From Amphiura filiformis (lineage: Eukaryota; Echinodermata; Ophiuroidea; Amphilepidida; Amphiuridae), in assembly GCF_039555335.1 (NCBI RefSeq), contig NC_092642.1, forward strand, positions 61,979,776 through 62,043,775: a DNA stretch of 64,000 nucleotides, written 5' to 3'. The translations under genes were made by a program, and so were the position numbers. How positions within the stretch are numbered: the stretch's first letter is position 1; every line of letters starts with the position of its first letter. Shown in pieces: positions 11,816-24,080 of the stretch. The notes under the pieces were generated by a model. It did no database searches and was not told the DNA's origin. It was given only the letters and a program-made list of their open reading frames with translations.

Positions 11816-14800
11816 GCAGATCCTACAATCAGATTTGTTCAGTATTGAAGTGCCACGGGTGGTAGAATAGACTATATGATGCGCCAACTTCAACCTCCTG
11901 CTTTGCTCCTATTCCTTCTCCCTTTTTCCTACTGCACGCTCTTAACCTCCTTCTGCATGCTTCCTTCCCTCTTTGCTTGCTTTGCTATTTCTTACTATAG
12001 GATAAAGGTTGTAGGTACAGGTGGCATTACCATCAGCCCACCTGTCCCTAATCGCCTCTCTGTAGTTACCCAACCCCACGTTCTCGAAGATTGCATGTCA
12101 ATCGCGTATCACCTGTTACGGCTCAGAACTTTTTCTGAGTTAACAGACGGGGCTCTGGGGGCAGTGGACTGTAGCCTGATAGGTTATTGGAGTAGCCTAG
12201 ATGACTGCAGGACACTGCTTTGTCTGCATCCATCGTGAGACTAAGGGTGAGGTAACCCGGACTTCAACCTCTACTGACAACTCGCCCAGCCAGCGTGTCA
12301 GTATATGGCTAAAACCCAAAGAATCAATATGGAAGTGAAAGTAAAAAGAGGCCGTAATGCCCGAGGCCAATACGGGCGCAACCACCAGAGAAAAGATGGT
12401 TGCAGATTGCCCAGTCATGACTCGGAAGCCAACACTTCGTATGACGTTTTGCAGCCAAAGCCGAAAGGACGCTGCAAGATTGATGAGAGCCATATGAGTG
12501 GGCAAAGAAGTATTAATATATGTACATATAATACCAGAACTTTAAGGACCGAAGAATCTCTGGAATCACTTATAGATGAACTGAGAGATCTCAAGTGGGA
12601 CATTATAGGACTGTCAGAGACAAAGCGTGCTGGAGAGGGCATTGAAGAATTGAAAGGAGGAGCATGGCTTTATAGTCATGGGAAAACTGAGGACAACAGG
12701 AATGCGAAAGGAATTGGATTCATGATCCATCCAAAATTCAAAGACTATATCAAAGAAATAAAATACTACTCAAATAGAGTTGTTTCACTTAATGTACAAC
12801 TGACAGCAAACAATCACCTATGTGTAGTGCAAGTGTATGCACCTACCAGCGAATATGAGGATGAAGCAGTAGAAGAAATGTATGAGGATGTGAGTAAGGC
12901 GATGGAAGAAAGTAGAGCAACCTACACCATAGTAATGGGAGATTTCAACGCCAAGATAGGTAGACGTCAATCCGGAGAGGAATCAATCATGGGAAGGTAT
13001 GGAATTGGCGAAAGAAACAGAAGAGGAGAGATGCTACTTGTATATGCTACACAACAAAACCTGGTTATTGCCAACACTTTCTTCAAAAAGAAAGAAAACA
13101 GATACTGGACATGGGAAAGCCCAGGAGGAAAGATCAGGAATCAGACTGATTTTGTACTAAGTAGCCAGAGAGGCATACTACAGAATTGTGAAGTGATCAC
13201 GAATGTGGACATTGGCAGCGATCACAGGATGATTAGAGCTAAGATACTACTGAACAAGAAACTGGCAAGACTCAAATTCATCAAGAATTCTAAAAAGACC
13301 AAACTAAATATAATGCGGCTGAAAGAAAGGAGGGAAGAATTTCAACTAACACTCAAGAATCGATTCACAGCACTGGATATGGAAGATATGGATATGGACT
13401 CGAGATCTACACTTATATCCAGCATAGTGACAGAGGCTGCTGAAGAGATAGCACCACAAGAAAGAACAAAGAAACAAAAAACCAAAGAAGATATTGAGAT
13501 TGAGGAGCTAGATATTAAAAGAAAGATACTCAGAGAAATCATAGACAAAACTACTACTCAGAAAGTAGAGTACAAGGAAACTGTGAAGGAAGTTAGAAAG
13601 AAGAGACGTCAGAGAAGTAGAAGAAAACGAAGAGAACACATTGAGTCCATCCTAGAAAGTGGTAAAGGACCAAAACAGATGTCCAAAATGAACAGTAAGA
13701 AAACTAGAATCAGCCAGATGAAAGACAAAAATGGTATTCCTACATCTAGTAGAGAAGAAATACTCAATATCTGTGCAGAGTTTTACCAAGACCTATATAG
13801 CTCTCATTCTAACCAAAGTAAACCAAACTTCCTGTCTCCAGATCAAACAGACATACCAAATGTAACTGTTAGAGAAGTAGAGACAGCAGTAAAACAAATG
13901 AAAGACAACAAAACACCTGGCACTGATGATATATCCAGTGACGTGTATAAGATAGGAGGTGCGGAAATCATCACTCAATTGACAAGACTTTACAACCAAA
14001 TATTGACAGAAAAGAAGATACCAGCCGCCTGGAAGGAAGCCAAGATTATTCTTCTACATAAGAAAGGAGATAAAGAGGATATCAAAACTACCGACCTATT
14101 AGTCTGCTTTCACATGCATATAAAATCTTCACACGACTCATTCAGAATAGAATCAAGATAATATTGGATGAGAATCAACCTAGAGAGCAGGCAGGTTTCA
14201 GAGAGGGCTTTTCAACAACTGATCATCTGCATGCTTTGAACCAACTGATTGAGAAAGCAAATGAGTATCAGCTGAAGCTTTGTATAGGCTATATAGATTA
14301 TGAGAAAGCTTTTGATTCGGTGGAACATAGTGATCTATTTGCAGCCTTAAGGAGGATTGGAGTTAACGAAGGGTATGTTAAGATTCTAGAAGAGATCTAC
14401 ACAAACGCCACAGCTACAATCCACATAGATAAGGATGTCTCCAAGCCTATCCACATACAGAGGGAGTACGGCAAGGGGACACAATCTCTCCAAAAATATT
14501 CACAACTGCAATGGAGCAAATTTTCAAACAACTAGATTTAGAAGAAAGAGGCATCAACATTGATGGAGAATGGTTAACTGACCTGAGGTTTGCAGATGAT
14601 GTAGCCCTTACATCACCATCAGTCAAAGAATTAGAAGTTCAGCTAAATAGTTTGAACACTGAGAGCAGGAAAATTGGACTAAAAATGCACAAAGGGAAAA
14701 CGAAATACATGACCAACTTTGACACTAGAGAGTCCATTGAAATTGACAACGAACCGATTGAGAAAGTAGATAGTTACAAGTATCTGGGCAAGACAGTCAA

Positions 14801-15345
14801 AATGGAGGACAACACAAGAGAGGAAGTTTTATTGAGAATCAAGGCTGGCTGGTGTTGTTTTGGCAGGTACAAAGACATCCTTTGTGACAAAAAGCTACCA
14901 ATGACATTGAGGAGGCGTATGTACGATCAATGTGTGTTACCAACCATGACTTACGGCGCTGAAACCTGGTCGACTACCAAAGATCTGGAACAAAAACTCA
15001 CCACGTATGTTAAACATAACTTTACGTGACAAAATCAGAAACAGTGACATAAGAAGTAAAACGGGAGTCAAAGACATCATGCAAAGGATTGGGGAAGCAA
15101 AATGGAGATGGGCGGGACATGTGGCAAGAAAAACGACAACAGATGGACAAAAAGAGTCACCGAGTGGCAACCAAGAACAGGAAAGCGTAGAAGAGGAAGG
15201 CAAAGACGAAGATGGCGAGACGACTTAACAGCATATAGAGGCACCACTTGGGCAAGGGATGCGCAAGACAGACAGAAATGGAAGATTCTTGAAGAGGGCT
15301 TCATACTACAGAGGATGAAACAGCCTAGGTGAGGTGAAGTGCCAT
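11816..15345 (+). mobile_element. Non-LTR retrotransposon (LINE), APE endonuclease plus reverse transcriptase
   Basis: The main ORF (12305-14161) begins with an AP-like endonuclease. Seen in order are CTYNTRTL, GLSETKRAG, VYAPTSEYEDE, MGDFNAKIG and GSDHRMI. A basic linker and the start of the reverse transcriptase (ILLHKKGDK) follow. Motif A (YIDYEKAFDSV) lies in another frame at 14164-14535 and motif C (LRFADDVAL) in a third at 14511-15029. The C-terminal WAGHVARK, WQPRTGKR and RWRDDL motifs lie at about 15100-15230. At least three frame breaks are present, near 14085, 14460 and 15005. The layout resembles the elements often labelled craniofacial-development-protein-2-like (RTE-like), but I did not fix the clade. 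No convincing ORF1 was found. The exact 5' and 3' ends are approximate, and no poly-A tail is obvious. Confidence 0.88.
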
Positions 15346-15568
15346 TATAGTTATGCCATTATGATTTGTTGCATTCATTAATATAAGCCTACGTATACTT
15401 TACTTCTGTCACTAATATAATTATATAAACTTTTTCATAACAATTTTATACAAGTATTTTGATGTAATAAATATCAGTATAATTTCAAGTTCAACTGAAT
15501 GCGTTCATCATGATTAATAACGTGTTTTTATGTATCAAAAATCGACTATGGCATAGTCTAATATTCCT
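15346..15568. other. LINE 3' flank, no gene
   Basis: AT-rich. AAAAATCGACTATG at 15537 is the inverse of CATAGTCGATTTTT near 11775, so the LINE may sit inside an older element with these ends. Confidence 0.4.
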
Positions 15569-15960
15569 TGGGCGTAACCAGCATTTTGGTGGTGGTGGGG
15601 GTCAAAATTTCGGGGTTGAAGACATTTTTCCGGTTGTATCATTTTGACTCGGTAGTATATACCGTACAGAATTAAAGAATTTTTTCTCTTTCTTATAGAG
15701 AGACTACATGTAAATAAGTCGTCGAGCTTCCAAAAAGGGCTTTATTGGGACAATGTACGCGCGCACTACGCAAAAATTTGGTATTTTACACTATTTTGGC
15801 CCATGCTCGGTATGAATTTTGGTGGGAAAGAAACGAGCTCCCTTTTCTTTTCCTTCGGCTTTCCGATTTTCTCTTTAATTTTTGTCAGGGGCACTTTTAG
15901 CAGTATTGTCAGGGGAACTCTACCCCACCCACTCTCCGGCTGGGTACGCTAGCACGCTAC
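15569..15960. mobile_element. hAT-like MITE, GGGGCGTAGCC family (degraded copy)
   Basis: The body matches the elements in intron 2 of units C and D. Shared strings are GTATTTTACACTATTTTGGCCCATG, split here as GGTATTTTACAC and TTTTGGCCCATG, then CCCTTTTCTTTTCC and GGGCACT. The ends GCGTAACCAGCA and GCTGGGTACGCTAGC are inverted and degenerate. Confidence 0.6.
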
Positions 15961-16372
15961 TATTATATACATATTCTTATTACTACACGTGATAAATAAA
16001 TCGTATATTACTCGTCAATTAATCGTAAACCATCAAGATCAAGGTTTGTGTTTAGTTAGGGCACTAGCCAAAGTGTTCATAGTACAAGGCTATGGGCTTG
16101 ATATTTTATATTCCTACATTAGTGGAACCAATGTTTTTTGGTATCCTTAAACCGGAAATGATAAAAATTTGATTGGTTTCATTTTTTCTATGCCCCCTTG
16201 TGGTTCCCACGAGGGGTAAAAAGTCAATTGTCATATTTTTCTACGGTGCTTATTTCAGCAATAATAGGTCAATGTCAAAAACTTCATAGTTCAGGGATCA
16301 AAATAAAAAAAATGGTCCGTTGAAACTGGTCTCAAATTACTCCACTTAACATAAGAAATCTCAAACATATTA

Positions 16373-16530
16373 ACATTTGATATTTTTAAATTTTTTGATA
16401 TTTAACAGTCCTGAAAGTAAACTTTCTAAATCTAATGATATGTACTTAAATTAAAGTGTCTGTAGCTGCGATGAAATGCCGACGATCAATTGAAAATTTT
16501 GACCTTTCGTATTGAAGATTTGTGTCCCAA
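16373..16530. repeat. Fragment of the TTAA foldback family
   Basis: TTGATATTTAACAGTCCT, the AAATCTAATGATAT string and GATCAATTGAAAATTTTGA match the left arm of the element at 35262-35896. No right arm is present here. Confidence 0.65.
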
Positions 16531-16676
16531 AACAATAAAATAAATTAGGTCATTTTGGGAAAAAAATCCATATCATGATAATGATAAAACCAAGCAACTA
16601 TAGAGTACAAGAGACAGCATTTTACCTCTTACCAATATCTATATTTATATCAGTGTACACTTATAAGTTATCATAA

Positions 16677-17065
16677 GGAGGGCGAGTTAGCGCCAGCGGT
16701 AATTCCCTCGCTTTGCACCACCCGGCGCGGCCCAAGGACTCACATGCACTTGGTTTATCCCGATTCCATGCTCGCTCTCGCAGGTTTTCTCCGGGATCTC
16801 CGGTTTCCTCCTGTATTGCAAAAATCGGTGATTAGTTGTTTGGTTATCAAAAACTTCCTTCACCCAATGGAATTTGGGGAGCTGCACAGATAATTGGTGT
16901 TACAATCTAAATGCGGATAGGTGCGCGCCGTTCGGCAGCAACCTAGTTGATGCGATCTGATTGTGATGATTCACCATTGCAGCGAAATTACAGCGCAGGC
17001 TCTAAGTTCGGGAAAAAGGCGCTTTATAAATCCAAAATTTATTATTATTATTTATTATATTTAAT
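16677..17065 (+). mobile_element. tRNA-derived SINE with (ATT)n tail
   Basis: The head GGAGGGCGAGTTAGCGCC carries an A-box-like AGTTAGCGCCAGCGGT. The body has CTCGCTCTCGCAGG, TTCTCCGGGATCTCCGG, CAGCAACCTAGTTGATG and TGATTCACCATTGCAGCG. It ends GGCGCTTTATAAATCC and an ATT-rich tail. The paralogous 5' flank of unit A lacks it, so it inserted into the unit C flank after the duplication. Confidence 0.75.
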
Positions 17066-17084
17066 AATATAGTTCCTGCGGAAC

Positions 17085-17462
17085 AAACCACTAACTTGTC
17101 CAACCATACCAGCAAAATATCGTCTGGATGAAGTCCAAATGATATAATTAATTGACTCTAACTTAAACCAATATACTGTTTCTGTGAATGCCGCAAACTT
17201 CGCCTTCCTTTATAGTTTATTATTCAGCAATTAACATGGTAAAGAGTACAAAGTACTGAACTTTGTATCACACTTTGTATGTACTAGTACAAAGTTCAAT
17301 TTGCGAAGTAGAGTGTTGTGAAAACACTGATTAACGACATCGCATAATACTCTCTTGTTGTCCATGCCCACTGACCTGTAAGGTCAGTATCCATGCCTAA
17401 ATGCACATAATATAACATAGCCATCCGTGCTTAAAAAGAAATAAGCTGAAATATAAACCAAC
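17085..17462 (+). promoter_or_regulatory. 5' flank of unit C, shared with unit A
   Basis: Upstream of the ATG, C matches A through GTTCCTGCGGAACAAA, CCAAATGATATAA, AATATACTGTTTCTG, the CAGCAATTAACATGG site and AGCCATCCGTGCTTAAAAAG. The last 20 bases before the ATG (AAATATAAACCAAC) are also in unit E. ATATAAA lies about 10 bases before the ATG, too close for a TATA box; the transcription start is not visible. The shared block is the likely promoter region of these copies. Confidence 0.45.
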
Positions 17463-20057
17463 ATGGCTTTCGATATAGCTTCCCTCGACATTCAGACTGC
17501 ACTCTTTTGTCTAGCTGCATTCCTTATCGTCTCTTGGTGGCTTCGAAGACCAAAGCATCTGCCACCAGGACCATGGGGTTGGCCACTGGTTGGATATCTA
17601 CCAAATCTTGTGATATCTATCTATCGTACTGGACTGACAAACCATGAGTTTCTCGCTAAGTTAGCTCGCAAGTATGGCTCAGTGTTCAGCATGAACTTAG
17701 GTGGAAACTTAGTGGTTGTTCTGGACAAGCATGATGCGGTGAAAGAGGCTTTCAACAATCCAGACTTGAGTGACAGACCTGAAGTAGCAATGTATAAGGA
17801 TTTGGGGTTAGGCGAAGGTGAGTATCAGATATATAATAAAGCTCGTCAACATAATCATAACCTATGTTACCCAGGTATTAAACCAAACACCTGAGATCAT
17901 TCTTTGATTAAAATGTTAATCAAAATCAGAGTATTTTTGATTTGTTTACCCCTGTGGAGCTCGAGTCCAAAATTGTCTGCATTTGACCCATTTGCCTATA
18001 ACTCAAGAACCGTATATCGGAGATGGGTCAACTCAAACTATAATTTTCCTGAATCCTTATGAGAGGAATACATCCAGATTTAGACATTTGAGCCCTGCTT
18101 AAAAGCGACCTGTTTTGTTTTATGTCAATCAGCATTTCATTCTATATACTACCTTTGTCTACTTTTTTGATATATATGTTGTCCAGGATACGAGGGTGCT
18201 AGACCAGGGGCGTAAGAGGCCAAATCAAATCGGCTGCCCTTTCGACTTTCTTCATTGATATATTTTTATTTTGTCAATTGTTATAGGTTTAATACAAGCA
18301 TCGGGGGAGCCGTGGAAGCACCAAAGACGTTTTACACTCACCACGTTACGTTCTTTTGGCGTTGGAAAAAGAAGCTTTGAAGAAAATATTGCCGAAGAAG
18401 CAAAACATCTATCGCAAGAGGTCACTCTTTTAGAAGGGACATCTTTTGATCCACAGAGTTATTTAACCAACGCTACAGCTAATGTAATATGCTGTGTTGT
18501 TTTTGGTCAACGCTTTGAGTACACCGATTCTACGTTCAGATATTTGTTGCACACTCTACGTGAGGGCATGGAACTAGCTGGATCAGGTGCTTTGCACATG
18601 TTTTTCCCAATAGCCAAGTACTTTCAGCCAACTATTTATAAACGTTTAAAACAGTGCTTGAGCACGTATCATGAGTTTATTGATAATGAAATCGAGAAAC
18701 ATCAACAAGAATTTGATACGGAAAATGATTCCAATGATTATATCGATGTTTATCTTAAAGAGATCCAAATGGCTAAAAAATTGAATGTGAAGTCCTTCAT
18801 TGATCGTCATAACCTAGCACCTGTAATTGGCGATCTTTTTTGGAGCAGGGACTGATACCACTTCCACTACATTGCGTTGGGCAATACTCTTCATGATGGC
18901 CTATCCTGAAATACAGGAAAGGGTTCAAAAGGAGCTCGATTCAGTTGTCGGCAGAGACCGTCTACCAAGACTTGTTGACAAGACCGAATTACCCTTCACG
19001 TGTGCAACCCTTCTTGAGGTTCAGCGTGTTGGGTCCATTGTCCCTTTAGGAGTTATTCATTACAGTAGAAACGACACCACTCTTGCAGGATATAATATTC
19101 CTAAAGGCAGCGTAGTTATATCAAATCTATGGAGCGTTCATCATGACCCGGAAACATGGCCGAATCCGGACCAATTCAACCCGGAAAGATTTCTGGACGA
19201 ATATGGTGACATCATGGATAGGGAGGAATTGACTCCATTTTCTATAGGTATAGGAATCATTTTGTCAATCTTCATACGTTTTCTTAATCTTTTGATTTCT
19301 GCATGTACATTTTTCTACACCTTTTACAACGTAATATCGAAAAGGTGCCCAAACAATCTGTGCAAATTTCCGCTGATTTTTTATTATCAATAAATTCCTA
19401 TATTGGTCAGGGGCGTAGCCTGCTTTCTTGGTTTGGGGGTGGGGATAAAATGTTCGGTGCACAGACGAAAAACATGAAAAAATTGCAGTTGCATCAAACA
19501 ATACATTTACCGGTTTTGTTTTTAAGAGAGATGATGTGTGCACGTAGCGCGCAAAAAATATATTTTACACTATTTTTGCCCCTGGTCGAGATGGAAAGGG
19601 CTTTACTGTGACAATGTGCGCGCGCAAAAATTGTGTATTTTACACTATTTTGGCCCATGATCATGGTGAATATTGGTGAAAAAGGGACTCCTTTTTTTGC
19701 CCCTTTTCTTTTCCTTAGCCCTCCAGATTTTCTCTTTCATTTCTTGTCACGGGGCACTCTGCCCTCCCGCTGGCAACGCTACCGATATTAGCCATATATC
19801 ATAGCTAGACAGGTAGAATGTTTAATAATGACTGATCTAGATCTATTTTATCATTCTTATTTAAATTTTCTGCAGGCCGTCGGGTTTGCATAGGTGAGCA
19901 TCTTGCCAAGATGGAGCTCTTCATCTTTTTTACGCATCTTCTTCATAAATTCACATTCAAGAAACCAGACGATGCCCCGCCACTTTCGTTTGAAGGAATC
20001 AATGGTGTTGTCTATTCTCCTCAACCGTTCTTGACCCATGCCTCAAGACGCGAATAA
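17463..20057 (+). CDS. CYP2-clan cytochrome P450, unit C (three exons, one frameshift)
   Basis: Exons are 17463-17817, 18287-19247 and 19876-20057. Exons 1 and 3 have the same lengths as in units A and E, and intron 1 is short (469 bp). The gene encodes an ER-anchored P450 with hinge LPPGPWGWP, C-helix WKHQR, I-helix GAGTDTTS with the acidic residue kept, K-helix EVQR, PERF and haem loop FSIGRRVCIG. Exon 2 is 961 nt because a run of six T at 18836-18841 replaces five in A and E, which shifts the frame just before the I-helix. No other break was seen. It is very close to unit A, with only a few differences in exon 1 (for example MAFD for MAFG and MNLGG for MYLGG). It may be a recent pseudogene or an assembly error. 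Confidence 0.88.
19408..19784. mobile_element. hAT-like MITE in intron 2 of unit C
   Basis: The ends are CAGGGGCGTAGCCTGC and GCTGGCAACGCTACCG, which are imperfect inverted repeats. The flanks ATATTGG/ATATTAG look like a 7-8 bp target duplication. Unit A intron 2 has the site without the element (CAATATTGGCCATATC at about 8952). Unit D has it in the same place. Confidence 0.7.
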
Positions 20058-21440
20058 GACATGCATACATGCAGTAGTACGTATACCAGTAGTACGTATA
20101 CCAGTAGCACCACCTTTCTGTACGGTATTATATTGTTCAACATATCACAAAGAAGAATTACGCATCGCACACTAGCACAATTAAAGAGGAAGCCCCGCCA
20201 GAGCAGTTCTTCTGGGGTGAACCAAATCTTCCTGGTTATTAAATTAATCATTGACATTATATTGATGCAATAACATTAAAACATCAATTAGCTCCTGTCA
20301 AATTCAGAGAAAATCAGCTTATCACGGATTAATTTGATAAGACAGGTTTGATTCACCCCAGAAGAACTGCTCTTTAAACATGAAATTACAAGACACCTAT
20401 CATGCATAGGCAGATATGCCAGAGCAAAAACTCCGGACATACCTGCCTGTGCGGGGACTTGAACCCCAGACCTCTCGCTTGTCGGGCGAACGCTCTTACC
20501 ACTGAGCTACACAAACTGTCCCTGATAAACAGGACTCGAGTCTGGTACTTATGGATATGAGCAGTTAGGGTAGTACAAACAACACATTACATACCAGTGT
20601 ACGAGATCAATAAATGCTTATCCGCCAGCCTAATATAATCACACTTATAAAATATTTTAAAATATGTTTGCAAAAAATGCGTGAAAAAAACTTGTGCCTA
20701 ATGCATTTAAACGTGTTAATTGGCCTTGGATCAATCTATGGTGGAAAGTCCGGTGGAAAGTACAGAAATGAAACTACGGGAAGTGAAATTGCGTTTTACA
20801 AAACTAACGTCCATTTCTTCGAACCTATGAGTTTTACCTCGTAAATAATTTTTCACTTATAGAGCTTTGTTTGATGGGATCATTTATTAATTTTTCTAAC
20901 AAAACATTATAATGTTCAATTCTAGACCTGAATTAATTACATTAATAATATCACATTAATAAACTGTATAATACACGTATATTTTGTAGCAATTTTTAAC
21001 ATAGATTTTCGTTTCTATATCAAATTATTAATCTTTTTCTGCTTTTTTGTGGTAATTTTAATTCTATAAACTATACATTTGTGTACAAATATTTTTTTAA
21101 TTTAAACTAGCCAAATAATATGAGTTATACCTTACATTTCATGATAAAGAGTTTTTTGAAAATTCCTTTGTCATTTTTTTACCTGTTTGCTGATGTTTTA
21201 ATACAATTTTACAAGTTATCTACCCCTTGTAAAGATTTTAGGATTTTAGATAAATAGCGCCATCATTGTTCAACTTTTCTTTAAAATTACTCAGTTTTAC
21301 ATGTCATCAAACAATTATAGGTGGGTAAAATTATCTCGAAAAAAGAAAGAAACCGGAAAGGTTTAATATGACCGTGTCCGCATTTGGCTCGATTTGAAAG
21401 TCGTGACTGTAATAATCGAAAATATACTAATATATTAGAG
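20058..21440. repeat. C-D spacer, paralogous to the D-E spacer
   Basis: The 3' flank of unit C matches 26742-28629 downstream of unit D almost base for base: the tRNA-like sequence, GGTGGAAAGTCCGGTGG, TAAATAGCGCCATCA and GAAAGTCGTGACTG. The copy ends at TACTAATATATTAG, where a 3.3-kb block is inserted relative to the other spacer. The 70- to 80-residue ORFs here are not conserved as proteins. Confidence 0.85.
20445..20516 (-). tRNA. tRNA-Val(GAC)-like sequence, probably a relic
   Basis: On the minus strand a full 72-nt cloverleaf can be drawn. The acceptor is GTTTGTG/CACAGGC, the D arm GCTC-AGTGGTAA-GAGC, the anticodon stem TTCGC/GCGAG with loop CCGACAA, the variable loop AGGTC and the T arm TGGGG-TTCAAGT-CCCCG. 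The anticodon reads GAC (Val). The base before the anticodon is C instead of the invariant U33, which argues against a working tRNA. It lies in a duplicated spacer, so it could be a tRNA pseudogene or the head of a SINE. Confidence 0.55.
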
Positions 21441-21988
21441 TCAAGCGGTAGCATGACCAGCAAGTTTTAAAAAAAACGACTGATAAAGAAGAATAAACAG
21501 ATGCACCGCGAGACTATATTTACACGGAACAAAACGCTATTGTTCTATGATATTTTTCGCTGGGTATAAAATATATCTAAAACCATGCTAAATCTTATTT
21601 ACTGTCCAAAGTGTCATATTTCAATAACTCATTATTTCAAAAAGTTACACCAATCTTACAGTCAATCCGATTGTTTGATAATAAACAAACATTCTTGCTT
21701 TATTTCACGCGGTATTTCATAGCCAAAATTAGTGGCAAATCATAGCTAATCACACTGATATCCACAATCTTTCGTCACTGCTACAGCCATACCTGGCTGT
21801 CACTGTCGCACTACTTTTTCAGATTCACTTTCAAATATACCCTAGCATTTTCCTGGATACCCTACATACAAATTCTGGATCCCATTCGCCAACAAATCAA
21901 GTTTTTCACAATTCTTTTATTCTTTCCGGACCACAGCATGCATTCATATTAATAAATACTCCACTTTCACAACTCGTTATATCGGGAC
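21441..21988. other. Left part of the 3.3-kb insertion, no gene
   Basis: It starts GAGTCAAGCGGTAGC... AGCAAGTTTTAAAAA, a string repeated at 24081-24120 on the far side of the satellite. Nothing coding is seen. Confidence 0.5.
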
Positions 21989-22067
21989 GTTCCTGTGGCG
22001 AAGCGGTTAAGGCCATGGACTTCTAATCCATTAATGATTTTTTGCTCAAGTTCGAAACTTCCCACCA
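21989..22067 (+). tRNA. Class II (Ser-like) tRNA relic
   Basis: GTGGCGAAGCGGTTAAGGC matches the D arm of serine-type tRNAs. ATGGACTTCTAATCCAT forms an anticodon arm whose loop reads TCT, and a long variable region precedes a GTTCGAAAC T-loop. The acceptor and T stems do not pair well. It is probably a pseudogene or the head of a SINE. Confidence 0.4.
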
Positions 22068-22369
22068 CTTTTTTTTAAATGTTTTATTAACCAATTTATT
22101 GTCATAAATCAAGAATAACACCATTTCGAACATCCATTGCTATTATGATATTATATTTTTTTCATCAAACAAACATGTTTGATTTTTTATTCACATTTAG
22201 GCCTAGGCCTAGGGCCTACTTTCACCATCCAGATACTTTCAACATGCCTGACTATCAGGACATCTTCGTCATTTAAAACACATTTATCAGTGTCTCTGTT
22301 CACAGCTCAGATTGAAATTATATTTGGAATAAATATTATAAATTGTCACAAATTAAAATCACAAACCGC

Positions 22370-23865
22370 GAAAGATCGCCAACAACTGCCGCTGAATATT
22401 GATATTGAGAACCACAAACCGCGAAATTTGGATATCCAACCAGATTGCCCGCTGGCCTATCGATTATAAAGAACAACAAACCGCAAAATATGGATATCTA
22501 ACAAATTAAGACTTCAAACCGCGAAAGATCGCCAACAACTGCCGCTCAATATTAATATCCAACTAGATTGCCCCGCAGGGCTATAAAGAACCACAAACCA
22601 CGAAATATGGATATCCAACAAGCTTAAACTATAAATTAGCTCCCGATAGAGGGCATGGTTTGATGAGGGAAATTAAAACCACAAACCACGAAAGATCGCC
22701 AATAACCGCCGCTTAATAGGGATATCCAACTAGATTGCCCCGCAGGGCTACAAAGAACCACAAACCGCGAAATGTGGATATCCAACTAGATTGCCCGCAG
22801 GCCTATCGATTAAAAATAACCACAAAACCGCGAAATATGGATACCCAACAAATTAAGACCACAAACCGCGAAAGATCAACAACAACTGCCACTCAATATT
22901 GATATCCAACTAGATTGCCTCGCAGGGCTATAAAGAACCACAAACCGCGAAATTTGGATATCCAGCTAGATTGCCCCCGCAGGGCTACAAAAGAATTACA
23001 CACCACGAAATATGGATATCCAACAAGCTTAAACTATAAATTAGCTCCCGATAGAGGGCAGGGCTTGATAAGGGAAATTAAAATCACAAACCGCGAAAGA
23101 TCGCCGACAACCGCCGCTTAATATGGATATCCAACTAGATTGCCCCGCAGGACTCCAAAGAACCACAAACCGCAAAATTTGGATATCCAAGAAGATTGCC
23201 CGCAGATTGCCTATCTATATAAAGAACCCCAAACCGCGAAATTTGGATATGCAACAATTGCCCCACAGGGCTTCAAAGAACCATAAACCACGAAATATGG
23301 ATATCCAACAAGCTTAAACTATAAATTAGCTCCCGATAGAGGGCAGGGCTTGATGAGGGAAATTAAAACCACAAACCACGAAAGATCGCCGATAACCACC
23401 GCTTAATAGGGATATCCAACTAGATAGCCCCGCAGTGCTACAAAGAACCACAAACCGCGAAATTTGGATATCCAACTAGATTGCCTGCAGGCCTATCCGA
23501 TTATAAAGAACCACAAACCGCGAAATATGGATATCTAACAAATTAAGACCACAAACCGCGAAAGATCAACAACAACTGCCGCTCAATATTGATATCCAAC
23601 TAGATTGCCCCGCAGGGCTATAAAGAACCACAAACCGCGAAATTTGGATCTGCAACTAGATTGCCCCACAGGGCTACAAAGAACCACAAACCACGAAATA
23701 TGGATATCCAACAAGCTTAAACTATAAATTAGCTCCCGATAGATGGCAAGGCTTGATGAAAACCAATATCCATTGCCCGGAAGGGCTACAAAGAACCACA
23801 AACCGCGAAATTCGGATAGCCAAGTAGATTGCCCCGCAGGGCTACAAAGAACCACAAACATTAAA
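22370..23865. repeat. Higher-order satellite built on CACAAACCGCGAA
   Basis: About twenty subunits each start CACAAACCGCGAA or CACAAACCACGAA. Three subunit types alternate. The first has TTGGATATCCAA then CTAGATTGCCCCGCAGGG and CTACAAAGAAC. The second has AAGATCGCC or AAGATCAAC and AACTGCCGCT. The third has ATATGGATATCCAAC, AAGCTTAAACTATAAATT and AGCTCCCGATAGAGGGC. The AAGCTTAAAC landmark falls at about 22620, 23025, 23310 and 23713, so the spacing is about 405, 285 and 403 bp. This is a 405-bp higher-order unit with one shortened copy. No stable ORF is found. Confidence 0.9.
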
Positions 23866-24080
23866 ACACGATTATCTTACCTAGTCGGGACATTTAGACG
23901 CTTATGCGCATTTACCAGTTCCGACTTGAAGTAGGCCTAAATCGGACTTACTCTCTGTGTCTCTCTGGCATTGTCAACATTGGGTGTGTGTTGTTCATAT
24001 TTACATTTTCTTTACATATTTACGTTGCCTTAAATAATTAAAGTATATTAAAATGTATCATTGTTTACGCCTCCATTAGA

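Noticed and set aside
11876-12238. 120-residue ORF as LINE ORF1
   Set aside because: It has no zinc knuckle, coiled coil or RNA-binding motif. It overlaps the likely 5' untranslated region.
12305-15332. Reading the long ORF as a host gene (craniofacial development protein 2)
   Set aside because: The endonuclease plus reverse-transcriptase motifs show a retrotransposon. That name is a known misannotation of such elements.
22370-23865. CRISPR-like look of regularly spaced boxes
   Set aside because: Eukaryotic context. The sequences between boxes are themselves a few repeated types, not unique spacers, so this is a satellite.
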